Assembly (NCBI GenBank): GCA_934613645.1
Contig: CAKTTC010000019.1
Location: forward strand, 1 to 33,556
DNA: 33,556 nt
From: an uncultured Opitutales bacterium
GTDB lineage: Bacteria; Verrucomicrobiota; Verrucomicrobiia; Opitutales; Intestinicryptomonadaceae
Direction: 5' to 3'
Under the pieces are notes generated by a model, which saw nothing but the letters and a program-made list of their open reading frames with translations, had not been told where the DNA came from and ran no database searches. Every line of letters begins with the position of its first letter. The first letter of the stretch is position 1. Positions 8,801 through 17,151 of the stretch are shown here, in pieces. The translations under genes and the position numbers were made by a program.

Positions 8801-8945
8801 CGATATGTCGAGCCTAAACCTGCGCGGTGTTGAAGATGCAAAAATCTCCTGCGCTCGCAAACACTTTGCCGCAATCAGCCCAAGCGACATCACCTACGAC
8901 TTCGTGAATAATTACAAAGAGCTAATCGACAAAGTGATGGCGTGA
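5889..8945 (+). CDS. res: Type III restriction enzyme helicase-nuclease (Res)
   Basis: The 1018-residue protein is the ATP-dependent translocase and endonuclease subunit that works with Mod. Superfamily 2 helicase motifs appear in order: Walker A ETGVGKT near residues 98-104, DEPQ near 223, SATH near 253, and the arginine-finger motif QEVGRGLRL near 557-565. The C-terminal PD-(D/E)XK nuclease is visible as SPDWAIV (Asp near 950) and AETKG (Glu 968, Lys 970). All key residues are present, so it looks active. The ATG at 5889 overlaps the stop of the preceding unknown gene (ATGA). The gene ends 138 bp from the end of cas2 on the opposite strand, so the RM and CRISPR operons converge. Confidence 0.95.
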   Translation: MKLKFKHQKFQADAAKAVCDVFAGQPRVVSTYQIDPGRDSRQGKIRNVLFTGFANNRLIPALTDAVLLKNINRIQHEQMIKPSDKIEGVGINLTVEMETGVGKTYTYIKTIYELNKLYGWSKFIIVVPSVAIREGVYKSFLVTAEHFKEEYGKQIRFFIYNSGNLQNISQFASDSSINAMIINSQAFNAKGKDARRIRMELDEFNSRRPIDVIAKTNPILIIDEPQSVEGKTTKESLKDFNPLFTLRYSATHKKDSIYNMVYRLDAIDAYNQKLVKKIAVKGISQSTTTGTSGYLYLQGIILSPSKPPRAKLEFDIKGADKIRRTTKIFDQGDNIYASSRELDEYKDRYVIKTIDGRDNSVELLNGTKLFVGDVIGAVDEDQLRRIQIRETIISHLERERELFKKGIKVLSLFFIDQVAHYKVYNDKNEAYNGEFADIFEEEYASVVQDFLDDLTVDQEYKNYLKAHTAAQIHAGYFSIDKKSKHFVDSDVKEDRKAKISNDVDAYDLIMKNKERLLDLNEPVRFIFSHSALREGWDNPNVFQICTLKQSSAEIRKRQEVGRGLRLCVNQNGERMDANAIGADVHNVNVLTVIASESYEKFASSLQTEYAEAVSDRPCKVEAKIFVGKIAHLPDGTECTITEELANSICHSLIKNDYIDDKNTLTAKYYDDKSAQRFTLPEQLKPLAETIVKVLDNIYDPSRIRAENAAANNVVARVNENKIASKEFKALWAKISAKSAYCVDFDTSELVAKSIEHLNKELFVGQRYFTITQGSMAKIDSREALENNEAFTATKSETKFASSDNEFANVRYDLVGRIVAETGLTRKTIVEILRGILPEKFDMFKINPEDFIMRASRIINEQKATVIVQHIVYNKIDAKYDTSIFTEPTLKGRLNVNAMETPHHLYDYLIYDSSIEKNFAQEFEIKGDVVLYAKLPKSFYINTPVGNYSPDWAIVFKEDKVKHIYFVAETKGDMSSLNLRGVEDAKISCARKHFAAISPSDITYDFVNNYKELIDKVMA

Positions 8946-9083
8946 GTCTGCGCAGAAGCACCCGTTGTGGGGGTTGCCGCCAAGTTGTAGAAGCAGACGC
9001 CCTGCCCGCGGCGGGCGCGCGCCCTGCACACTTCTCCCGCTGTTTGCAGGTTCGCGGCTTCAATTCGCGAGGCCGCGGCACTG

Positions 9084-9374
9084 TCAAATTATCAAATCAC
9101 CTTCGGGGTTGTAGGTATTGTTCTTTCCGATTGTATCGACTTTCTTTTCCCATTTGTTCCCCGTCAGATAGAATCGGACACTGTCGCGCTGTGCGTCTAC
9201 TACGCCCTTCAGTTTCAGTTTAAGTTCAGTATATTTTGTGTTGTCGACAACGCATTCGAAAACAGAATTTTGCACGCGCTGTCCGTAATTTTCGCATATT
9301 TTTGCCACGCGCCTCAGGCGGGTTTGTCCGCTCTGGGTCTTTGTTTCGACATCGTATGTAACGACAACAAGCAT
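9084..9374 (-). CDS. cas2: CRISPR adaptation protein Cas2
   Basis: This 96-residue Cas2 forms a complex with Cas1 that integrates new spacers. It begins MLVVVTYDVET with the conserved Asp at residue 8 after the first beta strand, and has the typical ferredoxin-like pattern (RRVAKICENYGQRVQNSVFEC). The start lies 1 nt after the cas1 stop. It is the last gene of the operon. A type I-C array normally follows cas2, but the 138 bp before res contain none, only one possible degenerate repeat. Confidence 0.95.
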   Translation of the reverse strand: MLVVVTYDVETKTQSGQTRLRRVAKICENYGQRVQNSVFECVVDNTKYTELKLKLKGVVDAQRDSVRFYLTGNKWEKKVDTIGKNNTYNPEGDLII

Positions 9375-9375
9375 A

Positions 9376-10398
9376 CTACATAAAAAACACGGGATACCCG
9401 TCCAACTCCCCCCGCAGGTATTTCGAAAACATCATTGCCTGCACGTGCCCCAACAGTCCGATACTGACTTTTTCGCCGAGAAACGGGTGTATGATTTCCT
9501 CGTGCTTCCGCTTTTGCCACGCACTCAAAAAGCTCTTTCTCGCCTCGGGTTTTAGAATGATTCCCGCCGCACCGTTGTCGATGAAATCGTCGGGCGCAAC
9601 CATATTTTTGTTTATCATGCTCAGAACGAATCTGTCCGCCAGATACGCCCGAAACTCCTCCATTATGTCGAGAGCCAAGCTCGCCCTCCCGGGGCGGTCG
9701 GTGTGAAAGAACCCGACGTATGAATCTATCCCGACGCTTTCCAACGCGCTTTGAATATCGCTTGCAAGCAATGTATACGCGAACGAAAGAAGCGCGTTTA
9801 CGTTGTCTTTGGGCGGGCGTCGGGTTCGCCCTTCGAAGACGAAGCCGCTGCGCAAAATCAGCGAGCCAAAAACCGAAAAGTAGACCCGCGACGCGTTGCC
9901 TTCAATTCCCCGCAGCTCGTCAGTATTGGCGGCGTAAAGAGCATCGCGCTTTGAAAAATTGAGAATGTTGGAGGCCTCTTTTACTTTCGCGCAGTCGGGA
10001 GATTCGGGGTAGTCGCGCAGAAAGCGTTCGAGGACTTTTCGCGAATTCGAAATCTTTGCCGATATTATCGACGAAGCAAGCTTAAGCGAAGTTTCCACAT
10101 TATCGGCCATTCTGTATTGCGCCCTGCGAACCAGCACGTTGCCGTTTGTCTTACCGACGGAACGCGCCAAGAAGTAGCCGTTTTCCGACAAAAAAGACAG
10201 CCCGATTCCGTATTTTGCACAGGCGTGCATCAACGCAGGACTTGCCCCCGCGTATGAAAAAGTAATGATGTTTTCGAGGTTTATTAGCGGCACTTTCAGT
10301 TTTTCCTCGCCGCCGATTTTCACCGACACGCATTCGCCGTCGCGGGCAAGCCACGCGTCGGGGGTTGTGACATACAGCGTATTTAGGAGCTTCCTCAT
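9376..10398 (-). CDS. cas1: CRISPR integrase Cas1 (type I-C)
   Basis: The 340-residue metal-dependent integrase inserts spacers at the array leader end. The N-terminal beta domain is followed by an alpha-helical domain with the metal ligands Glu166 (RGIEGNAS), His232 (FFHTDRPGR) and Asp244 (LALDIMEEFR). The sequence style, including SYAGASPALMHACAKYGI and KNMVAPDDF, fits I-C Cas1. The start codon overlaps the cas4 stop by 4 bp. All catalytic residues are present, so adaptation could be functional if an array exists elsewhere. Confidence 0.95.
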   Translation of the reverse strand: MRKLLNTLYVTTPDAWLARDGECVSVKIGGEEKLKVPLINLENIITFSYAGASPALMHACAKYGIGLSFLSENGYFLARSVGKTNGNVLVRRAQYRMADNVETSLKLASSIISAKISNSRKVLERFLRDYPESPDCAKVKEASNILNFSKRDALYAANTDELRGIEGNASRVYFSVFGSLILRSGFVFEGRTRRPPKDNVNALLSFAYTLLASDIQSALESVGIDSYVGFFHTDRPGRASLALDIMEEFRAYLADRFVLSMINKNMVAPDDFIDNGAAGIILKPEARKSFLSAWQKRKHEEIIHPFLGEKVSIGLLGHVQAMMFSKYLRGELDGYPVFFM

Positions 10399-11054
10399 AA
10401 TTCTTTCAATTTGTCCAAATACTTCGACACGCCGTTTGTGCGCTTTTCCGATTTAGGCAGACAGAGGTCGAAAAGCGAGCATGAGCGGCATTTTGGCGAG
10501 TATTCCGCGGGGATAGAAGCCGCCTTCGAAAACGCGGCGTGCATTTCCGCCGAGATGTTGAAAACTTGCGCCCGCAGCGCGGAATTGAAGGCAACAGTGC
10601 GCCGCCGCGCAATTTTTCCGTAGTATAAATCGCCGCTTTCGATTTTTGTGGAAAACGCCTCTTCAAGGCAGATTGCCTGAGCGCACAGCTGCACTTCGTC
10701 GCAAATGTCGTTCTTTTCGGTGCCGTGTTTGTATTCGACAGGACGAATTTTCCACAGACCGTCGAACCCGCCGACAGCCACTCCGTCGGCGCAGGGAGTT
10801 AGTTCCACAACATCGCACACGCCGTATAAACCGAGCGATTTTGAAGAAACCGCCACGCCGTTGAGCTGGGCTTTTTCGCCGCGCTTGCGGCTTTTCAGGG
10901 GGTTGTCGGCATTCCTGTGCAAATACGCACCCTCAAGCGTAAGCGAGTTTTCGCTCCATACCTGAAAAACGTGGATAAGCGCCCATTGCCGTTTGCAAAA
11001 GGCGAAATGCTGAATGCCCGAAAGCATCAGCATATCGTCTTCGGAATACTGCAT
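10395..11054 (-). CDS. cas4: CRISPR-associated exonuclease Cas4
   Basis: This 219-residue RecB-like Fe-S nuclease trims prespacers and helps choose the PAM. One Cys lies at 20 (HFAFCKRQW), with a C-terminal cluster CRSCSLFDLC (Cys 189, 192, 198). The nuclease residues Asp81 (GVCDVVE) and Glu107/Lys109 (RPVEYKHG) and the QLCAQAICLEE motif are present. I chose the ATG at 11054, which overlaps the cas7 stop by one base (TAATG) and gives the usual Cas4 length; the frame is open further upstream, but only inside cas7. The dedicated Cas4 between cas7 and cas1 is the standard I-C order. Confidence 0.95.
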   Translation of the reverse strand: MQYSEDDMLMLSGIQHFAFCKRQWALIHVFQVWSENSLTLEGAYLHRNADNPLKSRKRGEKAQLNGVAVSSKSLGLYGVCDVVELTPCADGVAVGGFDGLWKIRPVEYKHGTEKNDICDEVQLCAQAICLEEAFSTKIESGDLYYGKIARRRTVAFNSALRAQVFNISAEMHAAFSKAASIPAEYSPKCRSCSLFDLCLPKSEKRTNGVSKYLDKLKEL

Positions 11055-11902
11055 TATTTGATTTCTTTTTCGACGCCCGCGGGAGTGTCGCCGACGGAAA
11101 ATTCGTAGTCGGAGAAACTGCGCGCGGGAAGCGACGTGTCTTTCTTCGCGATTTTGATGAGGTCGAAAAGCTTGTAGGAGGGTGCGTTTCCGAGGTGAGA
11201 ATTGTGCTTGAAAATTACAAGCTTCTTTACGCTCATCAAGCCGCGAGCCGCCGAACGGTCGCATTCAAACATATTGAGAATTGCCTCCCACAACAGAGCG
11301 AGGTCTTCTTCCGAAAAGCCCGTCTGCTCGGCAAGCGCGGGCGAAACAAAACCGTGAGCAACATACAGCCCGTATGGAACAGTTGCCTTGCGCCCCATTG
11401 CTCTTTCCTTGTCTTTATCTTTCGAATTTGAAACAGCCATTCGCGTTATGCAGTGTTCGGTAAAAACGATTGGATCAACAGAACGTCCGAATGTAAGCTG
11501 GACCGGACCACGAACCTGCCCTGCATTAGAATTTTGCCCTTTTGTAAGAACAGCTCCGAACGTCCGAATATCGAAAAACTTAGAACAAAGGTATGATACT
11601 GCTGCTTTGTCTTTCTCAGAGTTGGACTTCTTTTCCTTTACCTCGTCGGTTTCATATGCGTCACTTACAATATCGCCGAGAACAACCTTTTCTTTGACAA
11701 AAATATCGAACGACGGGGCACATTTCTTTGTGAGCTGGACATAGTTTCTTATCTTGCGTTTAAGACATACATCGGTAACAAGCCCCATTCCCGTTTCGGC
11801 GTCTATACGCGGAAGATTTCCCGCGTCGGGATCGCCGTTCGGGTTGCCGTCGGCCACATCGAATATTATTGCAAAATCATATTTATTCTTAATCATTGCC
11901 AT
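11054..11902 (-). CDS. cas7: Cascade backbone protein Cas7 (type I-C)
   Basis: This RAMP protein (282 residues) coats the crRNA spacer in the I-C effector complex. The N-terminus FAIIFDVADGNPNGDPDAGN is the hallmark of Cas7c/Csd2. Later come RGPVQLTFGRSVDPI and EHCITRMA, also typical. ATG codons at 11902 and 11896 are both possible; the second has a GGA about 9 bases upstream. Either start overlaps the end of cas8c, giving translational coupling. Confidence 0.95.
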   Translation of the reverse strand: MAMIKNKYDFAIIFDVADGNPNGDPDAGNLPRIDAETGMGLVTDVCLKRKIRNYVQLTKKCAPSFDIFVKEKVVLGDIVSDAYETDEVKEKKSNSEKDKAAVSYLCSKFFDIRTFGAVLTKGQNSNAGQVRGPVQLTFGRSVDPIVFTEHCITRMAVSNSKDKDKERAMGRKATVPYGLYVAHGFVSPALAEQTGFSEEDLALLWEAILNMFECDRSAARGLMSVKKLVIFKHNSHLGNAPSYKLFDLIKIAKKDTSLPARSFSDYEFSVGDTPAGVEKEIK

Positions 11903-13643
11903 TTTCCTTGTTTTCTAATTTTTCGTTTTCTTCTTTTGACTTAAAAAAATCCTGCCGTTGGTGGTAATATCCTATCGCAAAGCGCGACTGTTCGTCGAGC
12001 GACAAATGCGACGGAAGCCCCGACGCGGGCATTTTGTTCATAATCTCGCCTATCGCCTTTTTCAAAAAAACAACAGTCGCCTGATTGTCTATTTTCGACA
12101 GATGGTGGTTCGACAAATCTATCAACCGCCCGAACACCAACATCGGGGTAGACGAAGCCGACCCGTAGAATCTGTCAACTATTGTTGCGTTGACGTTCTT
12201 TCCCAATGCGGTTTCCTGTATACGCTCCAAGACCGCGAAAAGCCTGCCGCAAAGGTAGCCTGCATTGTTATTTTCAATATCCAATGACACTTTTATTTCC
12301 CTTTCTTTGTTATTTAATATTCTATTTTTTCTGTTTAAATACGCCTTTAAAATTGCCGCACGAATTCGGGTTATTACTCTGTCGGCGCGAATTCTGTTCA
12401 GGCACTGTAGCTGGAGCGATTGCGGATACATTCCGCCCGAAAGAATCGACGAAACCAATGCGCCTTCGATGTTCGGCGGAATATTCTTAACATCGTTGCC
12501 CTGCGATACGGTTTTCAATATATTGAAAACCGAAAAAAGTTCGCGTTCACTCGGTTTCCTAAACATGTCAAAATCCGAAAAATGTTCCGCAATACGTCTG
12601 CCGATTGCACGTTCAGAGTCGGCAATGAAAAAGCGGACAATCATTCTTGTCTTGTTTGCGTCCACTCCCAAAACAAAAAACTTTCTGTCTTCCAAAGCTT
12701 GTTCGCGTCCCGTGAACACTGATTTATAGAGCGCGGAAATCGACGAAGCCCAACCGTCGGGGTTATCACTTGCCGAAATGCCGAACAACGAGCCGAAATC
12801 ATTCTCAATTTCCGAGTGTTCCGAATCGCTCCAAAAAACTATTTGCAACCCGCCTATCCCGACGCGGTTTGTTTTGCTGGACAACAAGTTTGACAATGCA
12901 GATGTGTAAGCCAATTCGGCATATAACGATACCGGTGCATTTTCGCCCTGCTTTTTACAATAGGAGTCATATCCGCTCGACGCCTGAAAAGAAACAAGCT
13001 TGACTCCGGCGGTAGCACCAATGGTAAAGCCTCCGTGCGTCATAACGGGAGCGGTTTTTTCTCCCGTTATCAAGCATACGAATTTTTGCCCATCACTTGA
13101 AGTATTCATTGACCTTCCGAGGAAATCCGCAACGTCTGAATTTTCCGCGACAATTTCCCTCGTGCCGTCAATTTTAAATGTTACGTTGCAACCGGCAATT
13201 TTTACACACTTTGCCCATTCGGGCATACTTTCGGCTTCAGCCAATCTATTCGGGTTTTCCACAAACTTGCGCACCGCCAAAAAATCTTTGTTATTTGGAT
13301 ACATTTCCGAAAGTTTTATAATTTTTTCGGCGAACGCTTTTGATTTTTTATTTGCAGCTTCAATATCCTTTGCAGAATCACTTTTAGGAAAGCCAAATAC
13401 ATATTCTAAATTATCCCACAACAAATTTGCATCAATATTGCTACTGCGACCGTTATTGTTCGGCAAGCGGTAAACACGCCCCCTTTTCTCTGTTTCCGAA
13501 GACGTATCTTCAAGCGAAACCAATTTTCCGTCGGAATTGATTACAACCAAAAACGGTATCGCTTTATCCTCAAACCCGAGCGGTGCAATTTCGCCGAGAT
13601 TGCTTTTGCGCTGATAATAATCATACAATGCTTTAAGTATCAT
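11889..13643 (-). CDS. cas8c: Cascade large subunit Cas8c (Csd1)
   Basis: The 584-residue large subunit recognises the PAM and recruits Cas3. It starts MILKALYDYYQRK and continues GEIAPLGFEDKAIPFLVVI, both diagnostic of Csd1. Also visible are CLITGEKTAPVMTHGGFTIG and the C-terminal SLDEQSRFAIGYYHQRQDFF segment conserved in this family. Length is normal, with no frameshift. Its start overlaps the cas5c stop by 4 bp. In I-C the C-terminal part can also be produced as a separate small subunit by internal initiation; I cannot tell whether that occurs here. Confidence 0.95.
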   Translation of the reverse strand: MILKALYDYYQRKSNLGEIAPLGFEDKAIPFLVVINSDGKLVSLEDTSSETEKRGRVYRLPNNNGRSSNIDANLLWDNLEYVFGFPKSDSAKDIEAANKKSKAFAEKIIKLSEMYPNNKDFLAVRKFVENPNRLAEAESMPEWAKCVKIAGCNVTFKIDGTREIVAENSDVADFLGRSMNTSSDGQKFVCLITGEKTAPVMTHGGFTIGATAGVKLVSFQASSGYDSYCKKQGENAPVSLYAELAYTSALSNLLSSKTNRVGIGGLQIVFWSDSEHSEIENDFGSLFGISASDNPDGWASSISALYKSVFTGREQALEDRKFFVLGVDANKTRMIVRFFIADSERAIGRRIAEHFSDFDMFRKPSERELFSVFNILKTVSQGNDVKNIPPNIEGALVSSILSGGMYPQSLQLQCLNRIRADRVITRIRAAILKAYLNRKNRILNNKEREIKVSLDIENNNAGYLCGRLFAVLERIQETALGKNVNATIVDRFYGSASSTPMLVFGRLIDLSNHHLSKIDNQATVVFLKKAIGEIMNKMPASGLPSHLSLDEQSRFAIGYYHQRQDFFKSKEENEKLENKENGND

Positions 13644-14344
13644 CTTAAAATCTCCCCGCTGTTAGGATTCGGCACGTTCAACACGCCGTTTTCAAGTTTC
13701 GCCCTGAAGAACATAGGCATCGGATTTTTTATGTTCGAAAAATCCATATCGAACAACATTATGCCCAAGTCGCAAGTTTCGGGAATGGGCGGCGGCAGCG
13801 TTTCGCCGTCGGATACGAGTCTGAAGTTTGCCGAAAACTCGCGGCAGCCCAAATACGGCGTGGTAAAGCACTGCCCTTTTGACGCCCTGCGCTCAAATAT
13901 TGCATTGTATTTTGCGGGATTCTCGTCTCTCCTAAATTCGCGCTCTTCCTCGGCGTCGGAAAGGCTCGATTTTCTTTCGCGCGGCGGACGTTTGCCCACA
14001 GGAATGAAATCGAGTTCCGCGTAAATTCTGTAGCGCACGTCTTTAAGGAGCATTCCCGATTTTTGTTGGCGTTTGTCTTCTATAAACACGCCGTCGCCCG
14101 ATTTCGAAGCCAGCGCGGCAACTTCGTTGCGCTTAACGGAAACCCATTTCACGGGTTGCAGAACCTCGATTCTCTTTACAATCCAGTTTATTGCGGGTTT
14201 CCAGAAAATGGCCTGAAAAATGTTTCTGGCGGCGGAAGGCGTCATAACATCGTAGCTTACCCTCTCGACTTTTAACTCGGGGCGCGTGAAACACGCGTAA
14301 TCGCCCCACACTTCTATGCAAAATTCCTTGTTTTTATGTTCCAT
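13640..14344 (-). CDS. cas5c: crRNA-processing Cascade subunit Cas5c
   Basis: The 234-residue Cas5d/Cas5c both cuts pre-crRNA and caps the 5' handle in type I-C, replacing Cas6. Recognisable segments are IEVWGDYACFTRPELKVERV at the N-terminus, TPSAARNIFQAIFWKPAI, LLKDVRYRIYAELDF, and CFTTPYLGCREFSANF. Basic and aromatic residues around the catalytic region are retained. It lies 8 nt after cas3. Confidence 0.95.
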   Translation of the reverse strand: MEHKNKEFCIEVWGDYACFTRPELKVERVSYDVMTPSAARNIFQAIFWKPAINWIVKRIEVLQPVKWVSVKRNEVAALASKSGDGVFIEDKRQQKSGMLLKDVRYRIYAELDFIPVGKRPPRERKSSLSDAEEEREFRRDENPAKYNAIFERRASKGQCFTTPYLGCREFSANFRLVSDGETLPPPIPETCDLGIMLFDMDFSNIKNPMPMFFRAKLENGVLNVPNPNSGEILR

Positions 14345-14352
14345 AGTGTTTT

Positions 14353-16566
14353 CTATCTCATTAAGACATCATCTAAAGCTTTATTGTTGATTGTCAATCC
14401 TATTTTTTCGGAATATAAACTTGAGTCAACCAAAACATATATACCGTTAAAATCCGCAATCTGCCCAGAAGCCAAAGCGTTTTCAAACTGTTTTTTCTGA
14501 ACCGACACGCAATAACGGCGAAGCTTGCGGAAGAAACGCGAATCGCCTGAATACCCCACGGAAACGCGCTTGCATAAATCGGCTCCGTCCGAATAGGGGA
14601 CGAGAATTTCAACACTGCCGCCGTCGTCTATCAGACGGAAATTTTGGGCGGCCGTTTCGAATTCAAAAACGCCGCAAAATGCGCCTTCAACAAGCAATTT
14701 GCCAATCATCGGAACGTCAAAATTACCGCATCTGTCAAAAAAATTGTCGAAGTATTTTGCCACATTTTCGCGGGAATCCAACGCCCCGTGGTCGGAACAC
14801 CTAAGTGTTTCGTTAAGCGCACACGCGCCTTTGGAGATGAATCCCCGATTTTTTTTTATAGGAGTGGTTATTTCAAACACAAACACGTTGCCGACCGCCG
14901 CGCGCCCTTCGCGGTTGCAACGCCCCGCCGCCTGAATTATGCTGTCCAGCCCTGCGTGCTCGCGGAATACCTCGGGAAAATCCAAGTCAACACCCGCCTC
15001 GACAAGCTGCGTGGAGACAACGCGCGTGCATTTTCCCGAGGCAAGCGACGCCCTGATTTTCGCCAAAATATCGTCAATGTGCGCCGTGCACATAGAACGC
15101 GAAAGATGGAACGCGGAATCTTCGCCCAATGCCGAATATATTTCGGCGGCGTGTGCACGCGTATTGCAAATGCACAAAAACGACCCCGCACGTTCGCGCA
15201 GGAAGTCGGCGAAATCGGCAATTTCGAATGCGTCGGGTAGAAACGAAATTTTCGTGCGCCGAAACGCCTCCTGCAATTCGTCGGGATTCGGAATAATTTC
15301 CCGAACGTTTTTTACGGGCGATTCGAACGTTTCCTTGTTCGAGCCAATCCGCCCCGAAAACACGGGCTGGGTAGCAGTGCAGAACAGCACCGACGCGCCG
15401 CCGATTTTCACGAACGCGTCAAGCCCCCAAAGAATGGGTTTTAAGAAATCGGGCGGAAGCATTTGCGCCTCGTCCAAAATTATCACGCTTTTGCATATGT
15501 TGTGGAGCTTGCGCGTGCGCGACGGCGAGTTTGCATACATTGATTCGAACAACTGCACGTTGGTTGTAACGACAATCGGCGCGTCCCAATTTTCGGAGGC
15601 CAAGCGCGCGGCTGTTGGCAGCCCGTTGGCGTCGAAAATCCTGTCGGGCTCTACGTTGGAGTGGTGCTCCAGAACGTTTTCGTCGCCGAAAATTTTCCTG
15701 TATTGCGCCGCCGTCTGCGAGATTATGCTTGTATACGGAATCGCAACAATTACGCGGCGTTTGCCGTTTTTTACGGCGAATTTCAACGCCCATAAAATCG
15801 ACGCCAGCGTTTTGCCGCCGCCCGTAGGAACGCTGAGCGAAAAATAGCCGCCAGAATGTTTTTCGGCGGCTTCGGCACAGGCGTCGTCTATCCCGCGACG
15901 CAGGCGGTTGAGCGGCGTGTCGGGCGAATTTTCGAAAAGCGTTTTCAAATGCGATTGCAAACGCTGCAACAAAACTTCAAGCGAATCATACCCGCCGCGC
16001 AACCTGTCGGTAAAGAAAAATTTTTCGGTGTCCAAATAGTCGGCATCGACAAGAGACGAAAACATCAGCCGCACAAGCATATTGAGCGAGTGCTTGTCAA
16101 TAGGCATACCCATAAAACTTTCAAGCGGCGGGATTTTGTTTTCGGAGAAAAATTGAGCGGCGCGCTCTTTGACTGACTCGAAACACTCCGTTTTGGCAAG
16201 GCGGTTTTGCTTGTCTTTAGAATCCTGAAGCCCCGAATGATGACCCGCCGAAAGATAGTCGAGAATATGCAGTTTGTTGGTTGCGGCATATATAGCCCCC
16301 GCAGACGTGTGGTCTACAGAACCTCTGAAATACTTGGGATTTTTCGACTTCTCCACAACGACTGCGTGAATGTATTCCTGAAATTCGTCGGAAAACTTGC
16401 CGATGTCGTGTATAAGCCCCGCCGCATAGCCCCAATTTCGACAACCAAAAGACTCGGCAAACCCGCCCGAAAGATTTGCAACACCTTTTAAGTGGTCGTC
16501 AAGCCGATGAATAAGCGGTTCGCGCCACCCATCTTCAAACTCCATATGCGCTACAAAACCATTCAT
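14353..16566 (-). CDS. cas3: CRISPR helicase-nuclease Cas3 (HD fused)
   Basis: Cas3 unwinds and degrades DNA marked by Cascade. From the chosen start it has 737 residues. The HD nuclease domain shows HDIGKFSDEF (residues 53-62) and later DHTSAGAIYA and AGHHSG. The SF2 helicase has Walker A VPTGGGKT near 245, DEAQ near 363, and QLVEAGVDLDF and QAAGRCNREG in the second lobe. The open frame extends to 16671, but those 35 codons look like promoter DNA (TTGACT and an AT-rich stretch), so the ATG at 16566 (MNGFVAHMEF) is preferred. It is the first gene of the seven-gene type I-C operon; all effector and adaptation genes are present and intact. Confidence 0.95.
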   Translation of the reverse strand: MNGFVAHMEFEDGWREPLIHRLDDHLKGVANLSGGFAESFGCRNWGYAAGLIHDIGKFSDEFQEYIHAVVVEKSKNPKYFRGSVDHTSAGAIYAATNKLHILDYLSAGHHSGLQDSKDKQNRLAKTECFESVKERAAQFFSENKIPPLESFMGMPIDKHSLNMLVRLMFSSLVDADYLDTEKFFFTDRLRGGYDSLEVLLQRLQSHLKTLFENSPDTPLNRLRRGIDDACAEAAEKHSGGYFSLSVPTGGGKTLASILWALKFAVKNGKRRVIVAIPYTSIISQTAAQYRKIFGDENVLEHHSNVEPDRIFDANGLPTAARLASENWDAPIVVTTNVQLFESMYANSPSRTRKLHNICKSVIILDEAQMLPPDFLKPILWGLDAFVKIGGASVLFCTATQPVFSGRIGSNKETFESPVKNVREIIPNPDELQEAFRRTKISFLPDAFEIADFADFLRERAGSFLCICNTRAHAAEIYSALGEDSAFHLSRSMCTAHIDDILAKIRASLASGKCTRVVSTQLVEAGVDLDFPEVFREHAGLDSIIQAAGRCNREGRAAVGNVFVFEITTPIKKNRGFISKGACALNETLRCSDHGALDSRENVAKYFDNFFDRCGNFDVPMIGKLLVEGAFCGVFEFETAAQNFRLIDDGGSVEILVPYSDGADLCKRVSVGYSGDSRFFRKLRRYCVSVQKKQFENALASGQIADFNGIYVLVDSSLYSEKIGLTINNKALDDVLMR

Positions 16567-16576
16567 GCTTTGCGAA

Positions 16577-16602
16577 ACTATAATTTTCCTTTTTATAGTC
16601 AA
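16577..16602 (-). promoter_or_regulatory. Possible promoter of the cas operon
   Basis: On the minus strand, TTGACT (16602-16597) and TATAGT (16582-16577) are separated by only 14 bp, shorter than ideal. They lie directly before the cas3 ATG at 16566, implying a very short leader. The assignment is weak. Confidence 0.35.
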
Positions 16603-16836
16603 TTCATTTTTCCAATTACATAAAAAATATTTCCTACTGTTAGGTTTTGATAAAAAGACAAAATTCCACAACTGCTGGCGTTACCCCCAAAAATTTCACA
16701 CTGTGGAACGATGTGGGGCGAAAAACGCCACGATTTTGGGCGCGGGGAGGCGCGGAGTACGGAGTGAAAACACGAACCGTGTTAAATGGGTTGTGCGCCG
16801 CAAAGCCGCTTGTAGCGCGGATTGGCGGCGAATGGC

Positions 16837-16868
16837 AAAAAAATTTCACACGGGTTCGTGTGAAATTT
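16837..16868 (-). terminator. Terminator of the tRNA-Ser gene
   Basis: A perfect 12-bp stem AAATTTCACACG/CGTGTGAAATTT with a 4-nt loop is followed on the minus strand by a T run. It begins 6 bases after the 3' end of tRNA-Ser and also shields the cas operon from read-through. Confidence 0.85.
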
Positions 16869-16873
16869 AAAAC

Positions 16874-16963
<90 letters not shown>

Positions 16964-17116
16964 AAGTATTCAAGTTTTTTCGTTTCTCGCAAGCCAATCT
17001 ACGCTGACTTTACAAAAAACTTCCGCGCATTATTACACAGCGAAAAAAGAATGCAACAAAAAACTATTTTTTTAACAAAACTTTTATTTGAAAAGCTTCG
17101 ATTCTCCACAAAATGA

Positions 17117-17144
17117 TTGATTTCGTGTCCGTTCGGGCTACACT
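17117..17144 (+). promoter_or_regulatory. Promoter of the GNAT gene
   Basis: TTGATT and TACACT are spaced by 16 bp. The -10 box ends 7 bases before the ATG at 17152, so the transcript would be leaderless or nearly so. Confidence 0.5.
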
Positions 17145-17151
17145 CCGCCCT

